This document shows, piece after piece, positions 7,393 to 16,099 of a stretch of DNA of 64,000 bases. The stretch covers positions 1 to 64,000 of the forward strand of contig NZ_JAKNQL010000023.1 in assembly GCF_022662375.1 (NCBI RefSeq). The letters run 5' to 3'. Made by a program: the position numbers and the translations under genes. The stretch's first letter is position 1; the number at the start of each line of letters is the position of its first letter. Origin of the DNA: Pseudomonas sp. CROZ-RG-20F-R04-15. Its GTDB lineage: Bacteria; Pseudomonadota; Gammaproteobacteria; Pseudomonadales; Pseudomonadaceae. Under the pieces are notes generated by a model. The model had not been told where the DNA came from, made no database searches, and saw only the letters and a list, made by a program, of their open reading frames with translations.

Positions 7393-7880
7393 ACGTAGGC
7401 CTGACACGCCTGCAAGGCGATCAGTCCGCGGTCGCCGGTATCGGTGATGGCGATAATTCGTTGAGCATGCGCCGGGTCAAGTCTGGCTCGTACGGCTGCA
7501 TGATCCACGCTGCCGGCGCTGGCGGCTTTTGGCACGTCACAGCCACTGGCTGAATCCGCGTCGAGGAGGACTGACAGCCGCAGATCAGAAGTGGCAAGGC
7601 GATCGCGCAGGCGATCTTGGTCACGTTGGGCATCAGTCATTTTCCTGAAGTGGGTTTGCTCACTGGCCGACAGCCGCTGCTCGAGCGCCAACCGCTTGTC
7701 ATGCTCGGCCTGTTGCACCGTTGCAGCAGCCTGTGTCAGTTGGTTGAAGGCTTCAGCATTCAGCCGCGCCTGCTCGGCCAGTTGCTGACCGTAGCGCCAG
7801 TCCTGAAACTGCCAAGCGCTGCCGAAGCCGACGAGCACCAGCGCCAGCACGCCGACCAAACGCCAAGGCACGGCCATCAC
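7374..7880 (-). CDS. Rz-like i-spanin (DUF2514-like)
   Basis: 168 residues from GTG 7880 (ATG 7877 is a near alternative; AAGGA upstream serves both). One N-terminal membrane anchor (LVGVLALVLVGFGSAW) is followed by a periplasmic coiled coil (residues 30-100). This is the layout of the inner-membrane spanin that joins an outer-membrane lipoprotein to disrupt the outer membrane at lysis. The start overlaps the endolysin stop. A complete second spanin gene is nested inside it in another frame. Confidence 0.8.
   Translation of the reverse strand: MMAVPWRLVGVLALVLVGFGSAWQFQDWRYGQQLAEQARLNAEAFNQLTQAAATVQQAEHDKRLALEQRLSASEQTHFRKMTDAQRDQDRLRDRLATSDLRLSVLLDADSASGCDVPKAASAGSVDHAAVRARLDPAHAQRIIAITDTGDRGLIALQACQAYVQELSR
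7421..7633 (-). CDS. Rz1-like o-spanin lipoprotein, nested in Rz
   Basis: 70 residues wholly inside the Rz-like gene in a different frame, as in lambda-type Rz/Rz1 pairs. Signal peptide MPNVTKIACAIALPLLICGC with lipobox LICGC (Cys20), then a Pro-rich short tail. It should be exported, lipidated and placed in the outer membrane to pair with the i-spanin. Confidence 0.8.
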   Translation of the reverse strand: MPNVTKIACAIALPLLICGCQSSSTRIQPVAVTCQKPPAPAAWIMQPYEPDLTRRMLNELSPSPIPATAD

Positions 7881-8299
7881 GGCACGTCCTTGAAGAAGAC
7901 GTGGTGCCCAAGCCTGAGTGTCTGTTTTGCCTTTGCCGCCCAGGCCGGAGCCTTGATGCTGGTGGCGTAATAGTGGGTGGCGCCCCCAGTTGGGTCAGGC
8001 ACCTTTCCGTCAATCACCTGGTCAGCAGCGATCCGACATTGCGCCAGTTCACGGAACGGGATCTGCTTCACTCCGATCAGGAACTGATAGTTCGCGTCGG
8101 TCTTGTTCCAGCAGCTGAACTGGTACGGCTTCTGGCATACGCCGGCATAGCCCTCGCCCCACCAAGACTTTTCCTTCCCATCAAACACGCGGTTGCGGAT
8201 CGTCCAGGCGACCGCGATCTGGCCGGCGGTCCCTTCCCCGCGCGCCTCACCCCAAATCGTGCGGGCGAGGATGTCGCGGTCCTTTTCAGTTGCAGTCAT
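7877..8299 (-). CDS. Phage endolysin, SleB-like cell wall hydrolase
   Basis: Start at ATG 8299 with GGAGA upstream gives 140 residues. Motifs of the Hydrolase_2/SleB family are present: ARTIWGEARGE with the likely catalytic Glu, AVAWTIRNRV, and PTGGATHYY near the end. It cuts peptidoglycan to release progeny. There is no signal peptide, so it would need a holin. No holin-like gene adjoins it; candidates lie 22 kb away at 30.6-31.3 kb. Confidence 0.85.
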   Translation of the reverse strand: MTATEKDRDILARTIWGEARGEGTAGQIAVAWTIRNRVFDGKEKSWWGEGYAGVCQKPYQFSCWNKTDANYQFLIGVKQIPFRELAQCRIAADQVIDGKVPDPTGGATHYYATSIKAPAWAAKAKQTLRLGHHVFFKDVP

Positions 8300-8314
8300 A
8301 AATTTTCTCCAGGC

Positions 8315-8340
8315 AAAAAAATACCCGATCAATGGCGGGT
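8315..8340 (-). terminator. Possible terminator before the lysis genes
   Basis: On the minus strand ACCCG (8336-8340) pairs with CGGGT (8323-8327) around an 8-base loop, followed by TATTTTTTT. It would stop transcripts running leftward from the tail genes through the antisense of the acyltransferase before they reach the endolysin. The stem is only 5 bp. Confidence 0.4.
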
Positions 8341-8427
8341 GACAGGTGAATCGGTCGGGAACCTGACTGAAGCCTGACGACTCAATCGAAGATTCCGTAG
8401 TAATATTGCCGACCCGACAGGAAGTCT

Positions 8428-9567
8428 ATGCCGATGAAGCCTGAACACCGACTCTCCCAAATCGATGCACTCCGTGGCATATCGATCTTGCTTGTGCTTT
8501 TGAACCACTCCGACTCTTATACTCCTTGGAATATTCGATCCTACGATTTCGTCCACGCGTTTACAGGAAGCGTTGGGGTAGTTCTTTTCTTTGTGATTTC
8601 TGGGTATGCAATAACCCTTTCTCTTTATCGGCATCAGGAAAAGAAACCAACTGGTACGTCTCCAATCAAAGCGTTTATGTGGCGACGCTTCTGGCGACTT
8701 CAGCCGCTTGCGTTGTTCTGGGTAACCTTCACGATAATCGGAACAGCCTTCCTGAATTTCACTGGTTTTTTTGGAGACTTGGCGCAAAACTCAAGAGCTG
8801 CACTTTCAGTCCTAACGCTTACTGCTAACTACCAAGCACTTCTATCTGGCGGGCTTGGCGCACTATCAGTTTACTGGTCGCTGTCCATTGAAGAACAGTT
8901 CTACCTTGTTTACCCTTTTGTGTTCTTTGCCGTCCGATCTAGAAAACAGCTACTATCGATTTCGATTGTTGGTTATATCATCTTGGCTATATTCGTCAGA
9001 AACCCTTTAATAGTAGATTATTTCGGCGTTCATAGCTGGGTTGGCATATTCTTCCTCGCTCCGTTTTATCAGCCCATCCTCGCAGGAATAATTGTTTATA
9101 TCCTGACTGAGATAATTAAGTCTAGGAACACCGAAAAAGAAATATCTGCATTTCGCTGGGTCGGAGTAGCTGCAGCGATTATGCTGCCTTGCACGTATAT
9201 CCTGACCAAGCAGTATTATTACCCTATAGTCGTATACGTCCCATTGTTTTGCGCAGTAATAGTTTTTGCGGCTGCGCTACCGGGAAAAACTTTTCCAGGC
9301 ACAAAGGCAATGTCGTGGGTTGGGCATCGATCGTATGGTCTTTACCTTGCGCATATGCCTTGCAGTATGGTCGTTCGTGAAGCTGCATATGCACTATTTC
9401 CAACAGCAACGTCGCCAGGGTGGGCAGTAGTTGCCGTGACAATAATCGCATGGGCTATGATGACTTTCGGGGTTACAGAACTGCTCTATCAATTCGTCGA
9501 AAAACCGCTGACAGAATACGGCCGGCGCTTTACTGATAGAAAAGTTGAAAGTCCTGCATACCGTTGA
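8428..9567 (+). CDS. Acyltransferase family 3 (O-antigen acetylase-like), moron
   Basis: 379 residues with about ten membrane segments. It has the acyltransferase-3 hallmarks: RLSQIDALRGISILLVLLNH near the N-terminus with the conserved His, GVVLFFVISGY, FMWRRFWRLQPL, SIEEQFYLVYP and the C-terminal HRSYGLYLAHMP. Such proteins O-acetylate sugars at the inner membrane, and phage versions alter O-antigen to block reinfection. It is on the strand opposite to the late genes around it and visibly AT-richer than they are, so it looks like an acquired lysogenic-conversion gene. The exact substrate is unknown. Confidence 0.88.
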   Translation: MPMKPEHRLSQIDALRGISILLVLLNHSDSYTPWNIRSYDFVHAFTGSVGVVLFFVISGYAITLSLYRHQEKKPTGTSPIKAFMWRRFWRLQPLALFWVTFTIIGTAFLNFTGFFGDLAQNSRAALSVLTLTANYQALLSGGLGALSVYWSLSIEEQFYLVYPFVFFAVRSRKQLLSISIVGYIILAIFVRNPLIVDYFGVHSWVGIFFLAPFYQPILAGIIVYILTEIIKSRNTEKEISAFRWVGVAAAIMLPCTYILTKQYYYPIVVYVPLFCAVIVFAAALPGKTFPGTKAMSWVGHRSYGLYLAHMPCSMVVREAAYALFPTATSPGWAVVAVTIIAWAMMTFGVTELLYQFVEKPLTEYGRRFTDRKVESPAYR

Positions 9568-9608
9568 TACCACCAACGCAGCGTCCAACCATAAGACAGC
9601 TACGTGGG

Positions 9609-10004
9609 CTATGCTGGAGCCACCGGCCAGTCAGGAGACAGCAACTTCAGATCAATTCGATTTACGTCCACTCGGAACTCTTTCCACTTAATCAACATTG
9701 CCGTTTCATCAGCAGTTGCCTTGCCGAGATCGGCAGCATCTTGCAGAGGCCCCATCGAACGAGTGGCTGCAGACAGAAAACCGTCTCGCACAGCAGTGTT
9801 GATAGACAGTACTTCTGCGGGGGTTGGAGGCGGGATTTCAGGCGCAGTGAATACAGCACCGTCATAGCTATAACCAATGGCAGCCACAATTTCGTTGCCG
9901 ATTTCAACAGCTTTTTTTCCTTCTTCCAGCGACAGCCCTCCAGTATCCCCGTCCCATACCATCACGTTAACCACAACGCCTCTTTCAATAATTGCAAAGT
10001 TCAT
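9609..10004 (-). CDS. Tail fibre assembly protein
   Basis: 131 residues from the ATG overlapping the tail-fibre stop (ATGA). It begins MNFAIIERGVVVNVMVWDG, matching chaperones whose N-terminus resembles a fibre domain, and ends with a tail-fibre-assembly-like region (LLSPDWPVAP). It helps fold or attach the upstream fibre protein. Last gene of the long leftward structural operon. Confidence 0.75.
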   Translation of the reverse strand: MNFAIIERGVVVNVMVWDGDTGGLSLEEGKKAVEIGNEIVAAIGYSYDGAVFTAPEIPPPTPAEVLSINTAVRDGFLSAATRSMGPLQDAADLGKATADETAMLIKWKEFRVDVNRIDLKLLSPDWPVAPA

Positions 10005-10894
10005 CAAGAGTACTCCCACATCTCAATACATCCATCGGATCCTTTTCCACCAGCGGTGGCGGCGCTTGACACAGGAGAGGCGCTACCGGCACCACCAGAT
10101 CCAGGCCCGGCTCCCGCACCACCTATGCCGTTGAAATTACCTACACCGCCTCCGCCAAATGGGCCGCTGCCACCATTTCCAGAAAAAACAAATCCATTCA
10201 TTACAATGCCAAGTGTCCCGGGCTGTCCTTTTGCTGCGGTAATAAGGGTGGCGGTGGTTGTAGGGAGTGCTCCTGCAGCGCCGGGCTGTCCACCATTGAA
10301 TGTACTTGTGGAGGAGACGGCCACTGATCCGCCAGATAGGCCGCCAGGCGCAGTCGCTAACGATCCGAGCGTAGTTGAGCCGCCAGCCCCACCTGTGCCA
10401 CCTAATACTCCTAATCCTCCTGCTCCGATGACAGCGGCCATTGCGACGGGGTTGGTAATTAGTACGTAAAGGTCCGAGCCGCTAGCGCCGCCACCTCCTA
10501 CGGATATCTGCGAAGCATTAGTCGCGGCAGCTCCAGACCCTGCCGCCCCACCACCAATCAGCCTGGCGAGCACAAACTTCGTTCCAGTTGTCGGCGTATA
10601 GGTACCGCTTGTTTGGATAACCTTTACGCCAATCAGGCGGCCAGGATTGAACAATTGTTTGGCTGCGCTATAGAACTGCGATGAGCCAACCGAGTCGACC
10701 ACTCCATTTGGAGTGATCCCGGCCTCGGACAGCAGTGACTGAAAAAAACCTTCCTTATCGTTTGCCCAGTCCTTCTCAAGATATGAGCCGTCCTTCGCAG
10801 TAGGAGATGTTCTGTTTTTGAATGAGCCTTGCGGGTAGGCTGCCGATGGATTATTAAATCTGCCCGGGTAACGCTCGTTAAGCTTGAGTGACAT
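10004..10894 (-). CDS. Glycine-rich tail fibre protein
   Basis: 296 residues. The N-terminal part (about 1-100) should attach to the baseplate. From about residue 115 to 280 the sequence is dominated by Gly-rich repeats (GGGGASG, GGTGGAGG, GGAGAGPGSGGAG), suggesting a polyglycine-II-type receptor-binding tip as in some phage fibre adhesins. It ends GCIEMWEYS. The baseplate genes precede it and an assembly chaperone follows. It has no DGR variable repeat. Confidence 0.8.
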   Translation of the reverse strand: MSLKLNERYPGRFNNPSAAYPQGSFKNRTSPTAKDGSYLEKDWANDKEGFFQSLLSEAGITPNGVVDSVGSSQFYSAAKQLFNPGRLIGVKVIQTSGTYTPTTGTKFVLARLIGGGAAGSGAAATNASQISVGGGGASGSDLYVLITNPVAMAAVIGAGGLGVLGGTGGAGGSTTLGSLATAPGGLSGGSVAVSSTSTFNGGQPGAAGALPTTTATLITAAKGQPGTLGIVMNGFVFSGNGGSGPFGGGGVGNFNGIGGAGAGPGSGGAGSASPVSSAATAGGKGSDGCIEMWEYS

Positions 10895-10895
10895 G

Positions 10896-11537
10896 CTACG
10901 CCCCTATGTATCCTGCAAACTCTGCAATTTCATCACCGAATTCGGCATCCATATCGCCAAACTCGAACATTTCGAATCCCTCGAGGAACCCGTTAAATCT
11001 CACTGCTTGCGGCTTCGGTACCAACCCGGCATTGAGCAGTGCGAATCGCTCAAGGTTGGTGATCTGTCCGTAAAACTCGATGCTGAAGGACATATCCTCG
11101 CCATCCGTTACGCGCAAAACCTCGGCGTTCGGAAGTAGGAAATTCATGCCATCGAGGATGTTTTCGATAGTTGCGTCGCCGTTGTTCCTAACGATCTTGG
11201 CCTTGATTACCAGTCGATAGAGCTCATCGGATAGCTTTCCGTCTTGATCAATGGTCAACGCGCTGAACATGGCTTCATCGTCGCCGAACTCATCGCCGTC
11301 CGTGAGATCGAACAGACCAGGGTTCATTGGTATGGAGCCAACGAAACTACGTGGCGCGACGACGATCCGCCCAATGACATTCAGCTGTTCGTCAACTGCG
11401 GTGTCGATGTCGTAGCTCTTGCGTACCGCCTCTGCGGCATCCTCAAGGCTTCCGCTGAGATTCCTGGCTATCGCGTACCAGTCCACCGCTTTTGGCTTAT
11501 CGCGGTACTGTGCATAAATGCGGTCTGGGATATTCAT
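10896..11537 (-). CDS. DUF2612-like baseplate protein
   Basis: Start ATG 11537 overlaps the baseplate-J stop (ATGA), giving 213 residues. It begins MNIPDRIYAQYRDKPKAVDW and has the layout of DUF2612 proteins found after gpJ-like genes in myoviruses, where they link baseplate to fibre. The last 50 residues are acidic and aromatic (GFEMFEFGDMDAEFGDE). Confidence 0.7.
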   Translation of the reverse strand: MNIPDRIYAQYRDKPKAVDWYAIARNLSGSLEDAAEAVRKSYDIDTAVDEQLNVIGRIVVAPRSFVGSIPMNPGLFDLTDGDEFGDDEAMFSALTIDQDGKLSDELYRLVIKAKIVRNNGDATIENILDGMNFLLPNAEVLRVTDGEDMSFSIEFYGQITNLERFALLNAGLVPKPQAVRFNGFLEGFEMFEFGDMDAEFGDEIAEFAGYIGA

Positions 11538-12757
11538 CAGGTGATCACTACGGTGATGTTGCTCTCCGTCCACCGCGACATTTGGTTGTAGGCGATGACG
11601 ACGTTTGCCTGTCCGCCGTTTAGACTGGACGAAGGCAAGTCGACATAGCTATCACCGTACGAGCCAATGACCTTGTTGACCGGCGTGAAGATCGTACTGA
11701 ATGGCACCGTCTCACCGATATCGAATCCGTCGATCTTGAATCCAACGTCAGCCGGGATCAGGTCGCCGGCGGCGTACTCCATCATCGCCTCCTTTATAAG
11801 CTGGTCGGCGTTCGGCGGAAGTGATCCGTCGCTGACGACATGGATGACCGGCAGCATGTCGACGTAGATGGGGCGACTCGCGCGGACCACCTTCTTATTG
11901 GTCGGGTACTTGGGTGAAGTGACCTCAACTTGGAAGGGCGTGCCGGCCTGATATAGCAGCGCACCAGGGTTTTTCTTCAGATAGATCGCCATTGCAACAT
12001 CGTCGTCAGTCCCACCATCTACGATGGGTGCGATTGAGTGCGGCGGGAGTCCATGTGGATTGTCTGCCGTTACGGCGCCTGAGTTTGTGTCGTTCTCGTA
12101 CACCTTCACTCTGCGCACGCCGTCTACGCCGAATAGTTCGCCGACCATGGAGTCGATCTGGTTATTGCCCGGCTTGCCTACTGCAGTTGCTCTTGTCACG
12201 CGTAGCTGCTCATCGCGCTGACCGTCGGTGCCGGGCGTGGCAGGCGCGGCGTTTGTCACGCTGGCCAGGCCTGCTACCACGTCCACGATGCGGGTGATGG
12301 TGCCGACGTCAGCCTGGGTAGGCCCGACGACTGTGCATGTCGCGTTGACGGTCGCCAACCCCAATGAGTCGGCGGTCACGGCCTGGTCAGTCGCCCAGCG
12401 GCTGCCGGTGGTGACCGACTCAAACCGGCTACCTGTTGGAGTGGGCGTGCCCGGGGTTGCGGTTAAGGTCAGTTGCACGCTCGATCGCGAACCGCCTGAG
12501 CGGATGGTGCCAGTCAGCGAGCAAATGATGTCGAGGTCGTTGCCCTTGGCCTTGTTCGGATCTTTCGAGTTGTAGGCCTGCTGCAGCGTCTCGTCGAGCG
12601 CGTAAAAGATCTCGGAGTCATGGGCCATTTTTAGGCCGTCTGGGGTAGATGGGTCGAGATTCCAAAGCGGATCGATATCGACGTAGAACTGACGCTCCTG
12701 GGCAAACCACTCGTTTTGCGTTTGAAGCACGTAGCCGGTAGAAGTCAGGCTAGCCAT
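11537..12757 (-). CDS. Baseplate J/gp47-like wedge protein
   Basis: 406 residues with gpJ/gp47 family features: the N-terminal YVLQTQNEWFAQERQFYVDI and FYALDETLQQAY, a central beta region, and PGTDGQRDEQLRVTRATAVG. The protein forms the baseplate wedge ring that triggers sheath contraction. It overlaps the gpW-like gene upstream by 8 bp. Confidence 0.88.
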   Translation of the reverse strand: MASLTSTGYVLQTQNEWFAQERQFYVDIDPLWNLDPSTPDGLKMAHDSEIFYALDETLQQAYNSKDPNKAKGNDLDIICSLTGTIRSGGSRSSVQLTLTATPGTPTPTGSRFESVTTGSRWATDQAVTADSLGLATVNATCTVVGPTQADVGTITRIVDVVAGLASVTNAAPATPGTDGQRDEQLRVTRATAVGKPGNNQIDSMVGELFGVDGVRRVKVYENDTNSGAVTADNPHGLPPHSIAPIVDGGTDDDVAMAIYLKKNPGALLYQAGTPFQVEVTSPKYPTNKKVVRASRPIYVDMLPVIHVVSDGSLPPNADQLIKEAMMEYAAGDLIPADVGFKIDGFDIGETVPFSTIFTPVNKVIGSYGDSYVDLPSSSLNGGQANVVIAYNQMSRWTESNITVVIT

Positions 12758-13100
12758 TCAGTGTTACCTCTTCTAGGCCGAACTCAGTGAGAATCCCAGC
12801 GCTTACGCTGTATTTGCGGTTTTCGATATTGAAGTCAGCGTAGAAGCTGGTGAGCCGGATCACGCCCGGCGTGTTGGCGATGCGCGCCCTGAGTGCAGCC
12901 TCGGCGGTGGAGAGACTGGTGAACTTGCCCAGGATCTGCTCGTACCATGGCGTGCCGTCGGTGATGTCCCGGAAGTACTCGCCCAGGAATAGGCGGAGCC
13001 GGGTTAGCACGGTCTGGGCGACCTCGGACTGCCCGGTGATGAACTGCTGCCCGCGCGTCACGATGTCGCCTGTCCCGTCGTCAAGCCTGCGTACGGTCAT
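12750..13100 (-). CDS. Baseplate wedge protein, gpW/gp25-like
   Basis: 116 residues: DIVTRGQQFITGQSEVAQ, RLRLFLGEYFRDITDGTPW and RIANTPGVIRLTSFYADF fit the gp25-like fold. These proteins start sheath assembly and join wedge to hub. It overlaps both neighbours by a few bases. Confidence 0.78.
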   Translation of the reverse strand: MTVRRLDDGTGDIVTRGQQFITGQSEVAQTVLTRLRLFLGEYFRDITDGTPWYEQILGKFTSLSTAEAALRARIANTPGVIRLTSFYADFNIENRKYSVSAGILTEFGLEEVTLNG

Positions 13101-13804
13101 GGAACTGGAACTCCGCTTGTCCCGGAGCCCGGGGTTACACCGCTATGGCGATGAGTATTAAGGTTTACGCCGGCGGCGGTGATGACGTTGCCGTCCGGCG
13201 TGATCTTCAGCCCGTTAATCAGGAACGCGCCGTCAGCCTGCAACTGGAAGCTGCCGGCACCGTTCTGCATCAGGGTTGTACCGTCGGCCAGCACGTTGAA
13301 CCTTGCGACCCCGTTATCCATGGAGATGCTGTTGTCGTTTTTCAGCCAAACGAACTGTGTGCCTGCTCGATTGCGCAAGCGCACTCCGTTGTTTTGAAAC
13401 TCCGGTAGCGCGTTTGGCTGAGATCGGAAGCCAGGCAGAAACATTGCGTCCTGCATACTGTGGAAGCGGCCGATCGGGTTGGTTGCAACACCGCCGCTCT
13501 GGACCCACCCGTCAATGCAGCGCTGGGAAAACAGGATGTCGCCCTCACAGTCAGGGTCGATCTGGTATTCGACGCAATAATCACCACCAGGGAAATAGAC
13601 TGGGACTTCGATAATAGGAGGAACCTTGAACTCGGCGCCGTTGATGTCTACTCGCGCAATTCCTGGCTGCACCTGGGCGAGCTGGGTATCTGGATTGAAC
13701 GTCAGTACATGACCTGGGATTGAAGTACTGACCCCCTTCAAAACTTCGCGAAATGCGTCGCGGATGAGCTTTGCCTGCTTTGCGCGACCCTCAGACTCAA
13801 GCAT
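13097..13804 (-). CDS. Gp138-type membrane-puncturing spike
   Basis: Start ATG 13804 (MLESEGRAKQAKLIRDAFRE) with GGAG upstream; the longer TTG form is less likely. 235 residues: an OB-fold-like N-terminal region (VSTSIPGHVLTFNPDTQLAQV), a long beta-helical stretch, and a C-terminal THRHSGVTPGSG motif. H-x-H motifs near the tip of such spikes bind iron. It would be the needle tip of the contractile tail. Confidence 0.82.
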   Translation of the reverse strand: MLESEGRAKQAKLIRDAFREVLKGVSTSIPGHVLTFNPDTQLAQVQPGIARVDINGAEFKVPPIIEVPVYFPGGDYCVEYQIDPDCEGDILFSQRCIDGWVQSGGVATNPIGRFHSMQDAMFLPGFRSQPNALPEFQNNGVRLRNRAGTQFVWLKNDNSISMDNGVARFNVLADGTTLMQNGAGSFQLQADGAFLINGLKITPDGNVITAAGVNLNTHRHSGVTPGSGTSGVPVP

Positions 13805-13831
13805 TCCAGCTCTCCATTTTTCCACGGGCAA

Positions 13832-13852
13832 TAAAAAACCCGCCGGAGCGGG
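13832..13852 (-). terminator. Terminator after the exported moron
   Basis: On the minus strand CCCGC, loop TCCG, GCGGG, then TTTTTTAT: a compact, strong terminator. It lies between the moron at 13883-14299 and the spike gene, so the moron can be a unit of its own. Confidence 0.8.
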
Positions 13853-13882
13853 TCGTTTGATGGGTTCTGCTGTGTTGTTGGT

Positions 13883-14299
13883 CTATCTGATATCACCGAA
13901 GCCGTCGGTCAAGACGCCCTTCTCGCTGTACTGGCTGCTCACCAAAGCTTGGATTTTCGACTCTACCTGTCGGAGACTCGACATCATCCCCTTCGTAGGG
14001 CCTTTGACCAGGGTCTTACAACCGCTGCGAGCCAGGCTTAGGTCGTGCTCGCGAATGTCGGAGATCATCTTGCTGTAGATCCGCATGTTCTGCGACTTCA
14101 GCGCCAGAGATATTGAGCTGCCGCCGTATTCTGGGTCGTTCGCGACATTCACAACTCCTCCTCCCGCTTTGAGCGCGACATCGACATAGTTATACATCTG
14201 GCGTCCGTCGCACTCGGCCTGATTCTCGGCCGAAAATGCGGTATTTGATGCGGTAGCCGCGAGGATCACGAAGGTGGTGATCATGGACCTGATCTTCAT
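13883..14299 (-). CDS. Exported protein of unknown function (moron)
   Basis: ATG 14299 has GGGAAG at good spacing; ATG 14305 is too close to it. The 138-residue product starts with a signal peptide (MKIRSMITTFVILAATASNTAFSA), leaving a mature periplasmic domain with two Cys (QAECDGRQMYNYVDV, RSGCKTLVKG) that could form a disulfide. It sits between hub and spike genes with its own terminator, which is typical of a gene expressed from the prophage. No family recognised; a role in exclusion or host fitness is only a guess. Confidence 0.65.
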   Translation of the reverse strand: MKIRSMITTFVILAATASNTAFSAENQAECDGRQMYNYVDVALKAGGGVVNVANDPEYGGSSISLALKSQNMRIYSKMISDIREHDLSLARSGCKTLVKGPTKGMMSSLRQVESKIQALVSSQYSEKGVLTDGFGDIR

Positions 14300-14378
14300 C
14301 GGCATGTGCTTCCCTGGATGGTTCGGTAATACAGCGAAATGTAGCAGACACAACGCCGTAATTCCGAAGGCCTACTTT

Positions 14379-15794
14379 TCATCTGACGAACTGCTGCCCG
14401 CGCATGAACGAGGTATTGGCCGATGCCACTGCTTCGCCTCGCGTGATCACGCCGTTGTGGTTCACATCCAAGCCAGAGTTGGCCGCGTACTCGCGCTGGT
14501 AAGGACCGGAATCACGCTCCCACATTACATAGGAGTCAGGCCTACCGACGGCAGCCGGCCAAAGCACTGCAAGATAAGCGTCTCCCAAATTGCGGATTCG
14601 CCCGTCGTAAGGCCGGTAGTAACTCTCGACATAGTCGAGCTGGCGAATCGCGGTCATGCGCGCCAGCTGCGCCGTTGATGTTCCGAGTCCACGCGCAGTT
14701 GATTCGATGAACTGAATCAGACCGGTTGCCGTGCTCCCAGGATTGCGGGCGGCAGGGCTGAACGTATAGCCAGTCTCGAACCCCATTACAGCCATCAGCC
14801 AATTGGGGTCAAAGGATAAGCGTGACGTTATCTCGCGTACTTTCGCTCGGAAAGCCTGATCGACCCTTGCGCCCCAGATCAGCTTCCCGTTTTCTGTCGT
14901 GGCCAGCTGCGTAGTGCTTGGAGTCGTACCGGCGCGAAGACCGTCGATCTCGGTTCGCCAAACGTCGCTATGGGAGTCGCCGCTGTGCTTCATTGCGAAG
15001 ATGTTGTACTCGCCGTTGGCGCTGGCATCACCGCTCAACTCGGAAACGAACAGGTTGCCTGTGTTGAAAGTGGCGAACTCACTCTCGACGTCGATCTTGC
15101 CGTTGATGCGCAGAGCCGGATTCATTTGCACCGAAACGAATACGCCGAGACCGTCAGGCCCCCGCGAAACCTCTGGGATGCCGATCATTCCGCTGAACTG
15201 GTCAATCCTGACCGGTGCGGCAGTACGTGGCATGTTCGTTTTCGTGACTACGATTCGCCCACGGTCCTGCATCCACTCGAATTTATAGGCATAGGCCAAG
15301 TCGTTCATGGCTGAGGGTATGTCACCGTCCACCACCAGCCCGGACGACAATGGCTTCGCATCAGCGAACTGGGCATTGTCGATGTCGATCGGGAGCGGCC
15401 AAGCCGCCGCAAGAGCGCGGAGAACTTCCTCAATGCGAGTCCCGATACCGAACGACAGCTGAGCAGAGGCTCTATCTACCGCCGGCTGTCCGGAACGACA
15501 GACGAGCCTAGTAATGATCTCCGGCGCTCCAGGCTCGCGCTCACGAAGAGTGTTCGTCACAAACCCGGTGAAAACCGCATCGATGTTATCGTCGTACCCT
15601 GCGCGGAGAACAATGCTTGACCCTTGAGCGATGCTGGATCCTTTGTTCATGTTGTAGAGGCGAATGTCTGCGAATGAAATCGCGTCACCTGGTGAAATAT
15701 CGATGTTGAACTGAATGCGGAACTGTCGACGCCCATATTGGGGGCCGATGTAGGGCTGGCCGTTTACGTCGACCGACCAGACTCGCTCTCTCAT
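14379..15794 (-). CDS. Tail hub protein fused to a lytic transglycosylase domain
   Basis: 471 residues from ATG 15794, which overlaps the upstream stop (ATGA). Residues 1 to about 310 resemble a gp27-type hub (VNGQPYIGPQYGRRQFRIQF, LVCRSGQPAVDRASAQLSFG). From about 330 on there is an SLT-like domain: WLMAVMGFETGYTFSPAARN with the likely catalytic Glu, TGLIQF, then LDYVESYYRPY. Near the end DVNHNGVITRGEA resembles an EF-hand loop. The enzyme part would open peptidoglycan when the tail penetrates. Confidence 0.8.
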   Translation of the reverse strand: MRERVWSVDVNGQPYIGPQYGRRQFRIQFNIDISPGDAISFADIRLYNMNKGSSIAQGSSIVLRAGYDDNIDAVFTGFVTNTLREREPGAPEIITRLVCRSGQPAVDRASAQLSFGIGTRIEEVLRALAAAWPLPIDIDNAQFADAKPLSSGLVVDGDIPSAMNDLAYAYKFEWMQDRGRIVVTKTNMPRTAAPVRIDQFSGMIGIPEVSRGPDGLGVFVSVQMNPALRINGKIDVESEFATFNTGNLFVSELSGDASANGEYNIFAMKHSGDSHSDVWRTEIDGLRAGTTPSTTQLATTENGKLIWGARVDQAFRAKVREITSRLSFDPNWLMAVMGFETGYTFSPAARNPGSTATGLIQFIESTARGLGTSTAQLARMTAIRQLDYVESYYRPYDGRIRNLGDAYLAVLWPAAVGRPDSYVMWERDSGPYQREYAANSGLDVNHNGVITRGEAVASANTSFMRGQQFVR

Positions 15795-16099
15795 GTTTCC
15801 ACCAGTGGGGGCACCCAAACTAGGAAGTTGTCGACGCCAAGATTATCCAGAGTCACATCGGCACCGGTGAACACCATCTGGCCGATTCCCGCGCGGTAGC
15901 TCTGGATGACGTCACTGCCCGGCTCAAGCATGGCGCCTGATACAAGCCGGCTGCCGTCACGAATCAGATTCATCGACCAGGCCGGCGCATCCAAGTAGGA
16001 AATAAAGTCGACCTCAAACTCGATCAGGTTCTCGCCTAGCTGTATGGAAAATCGCTGATGCGCATTAAGCGCGCCCGAGCGCAAAGGGATCACGTTCAT
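15791..16099 (-). CDS. Baseplate plug-like protein
   Basis: 102 residues, all beta in character (RFSIQLGENLIEFEVDFISY, WSMNLIRDG), between a Dit-like and a hub gene. This position and pattern match the small baseplate plug proteins of related myoviruses. Overlaps both neighbours. Confidence 0.65.
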   Translation of the reverse strand: MNVIPLRSGALNAHQRFSIQLGENLIEFEVDFISYLDAPAWSMNLIRDGSRLVSGAMLEPGSDVIQSYRAGIGQMVFTGADVTLDNLGVDNFLVWVPPLVET

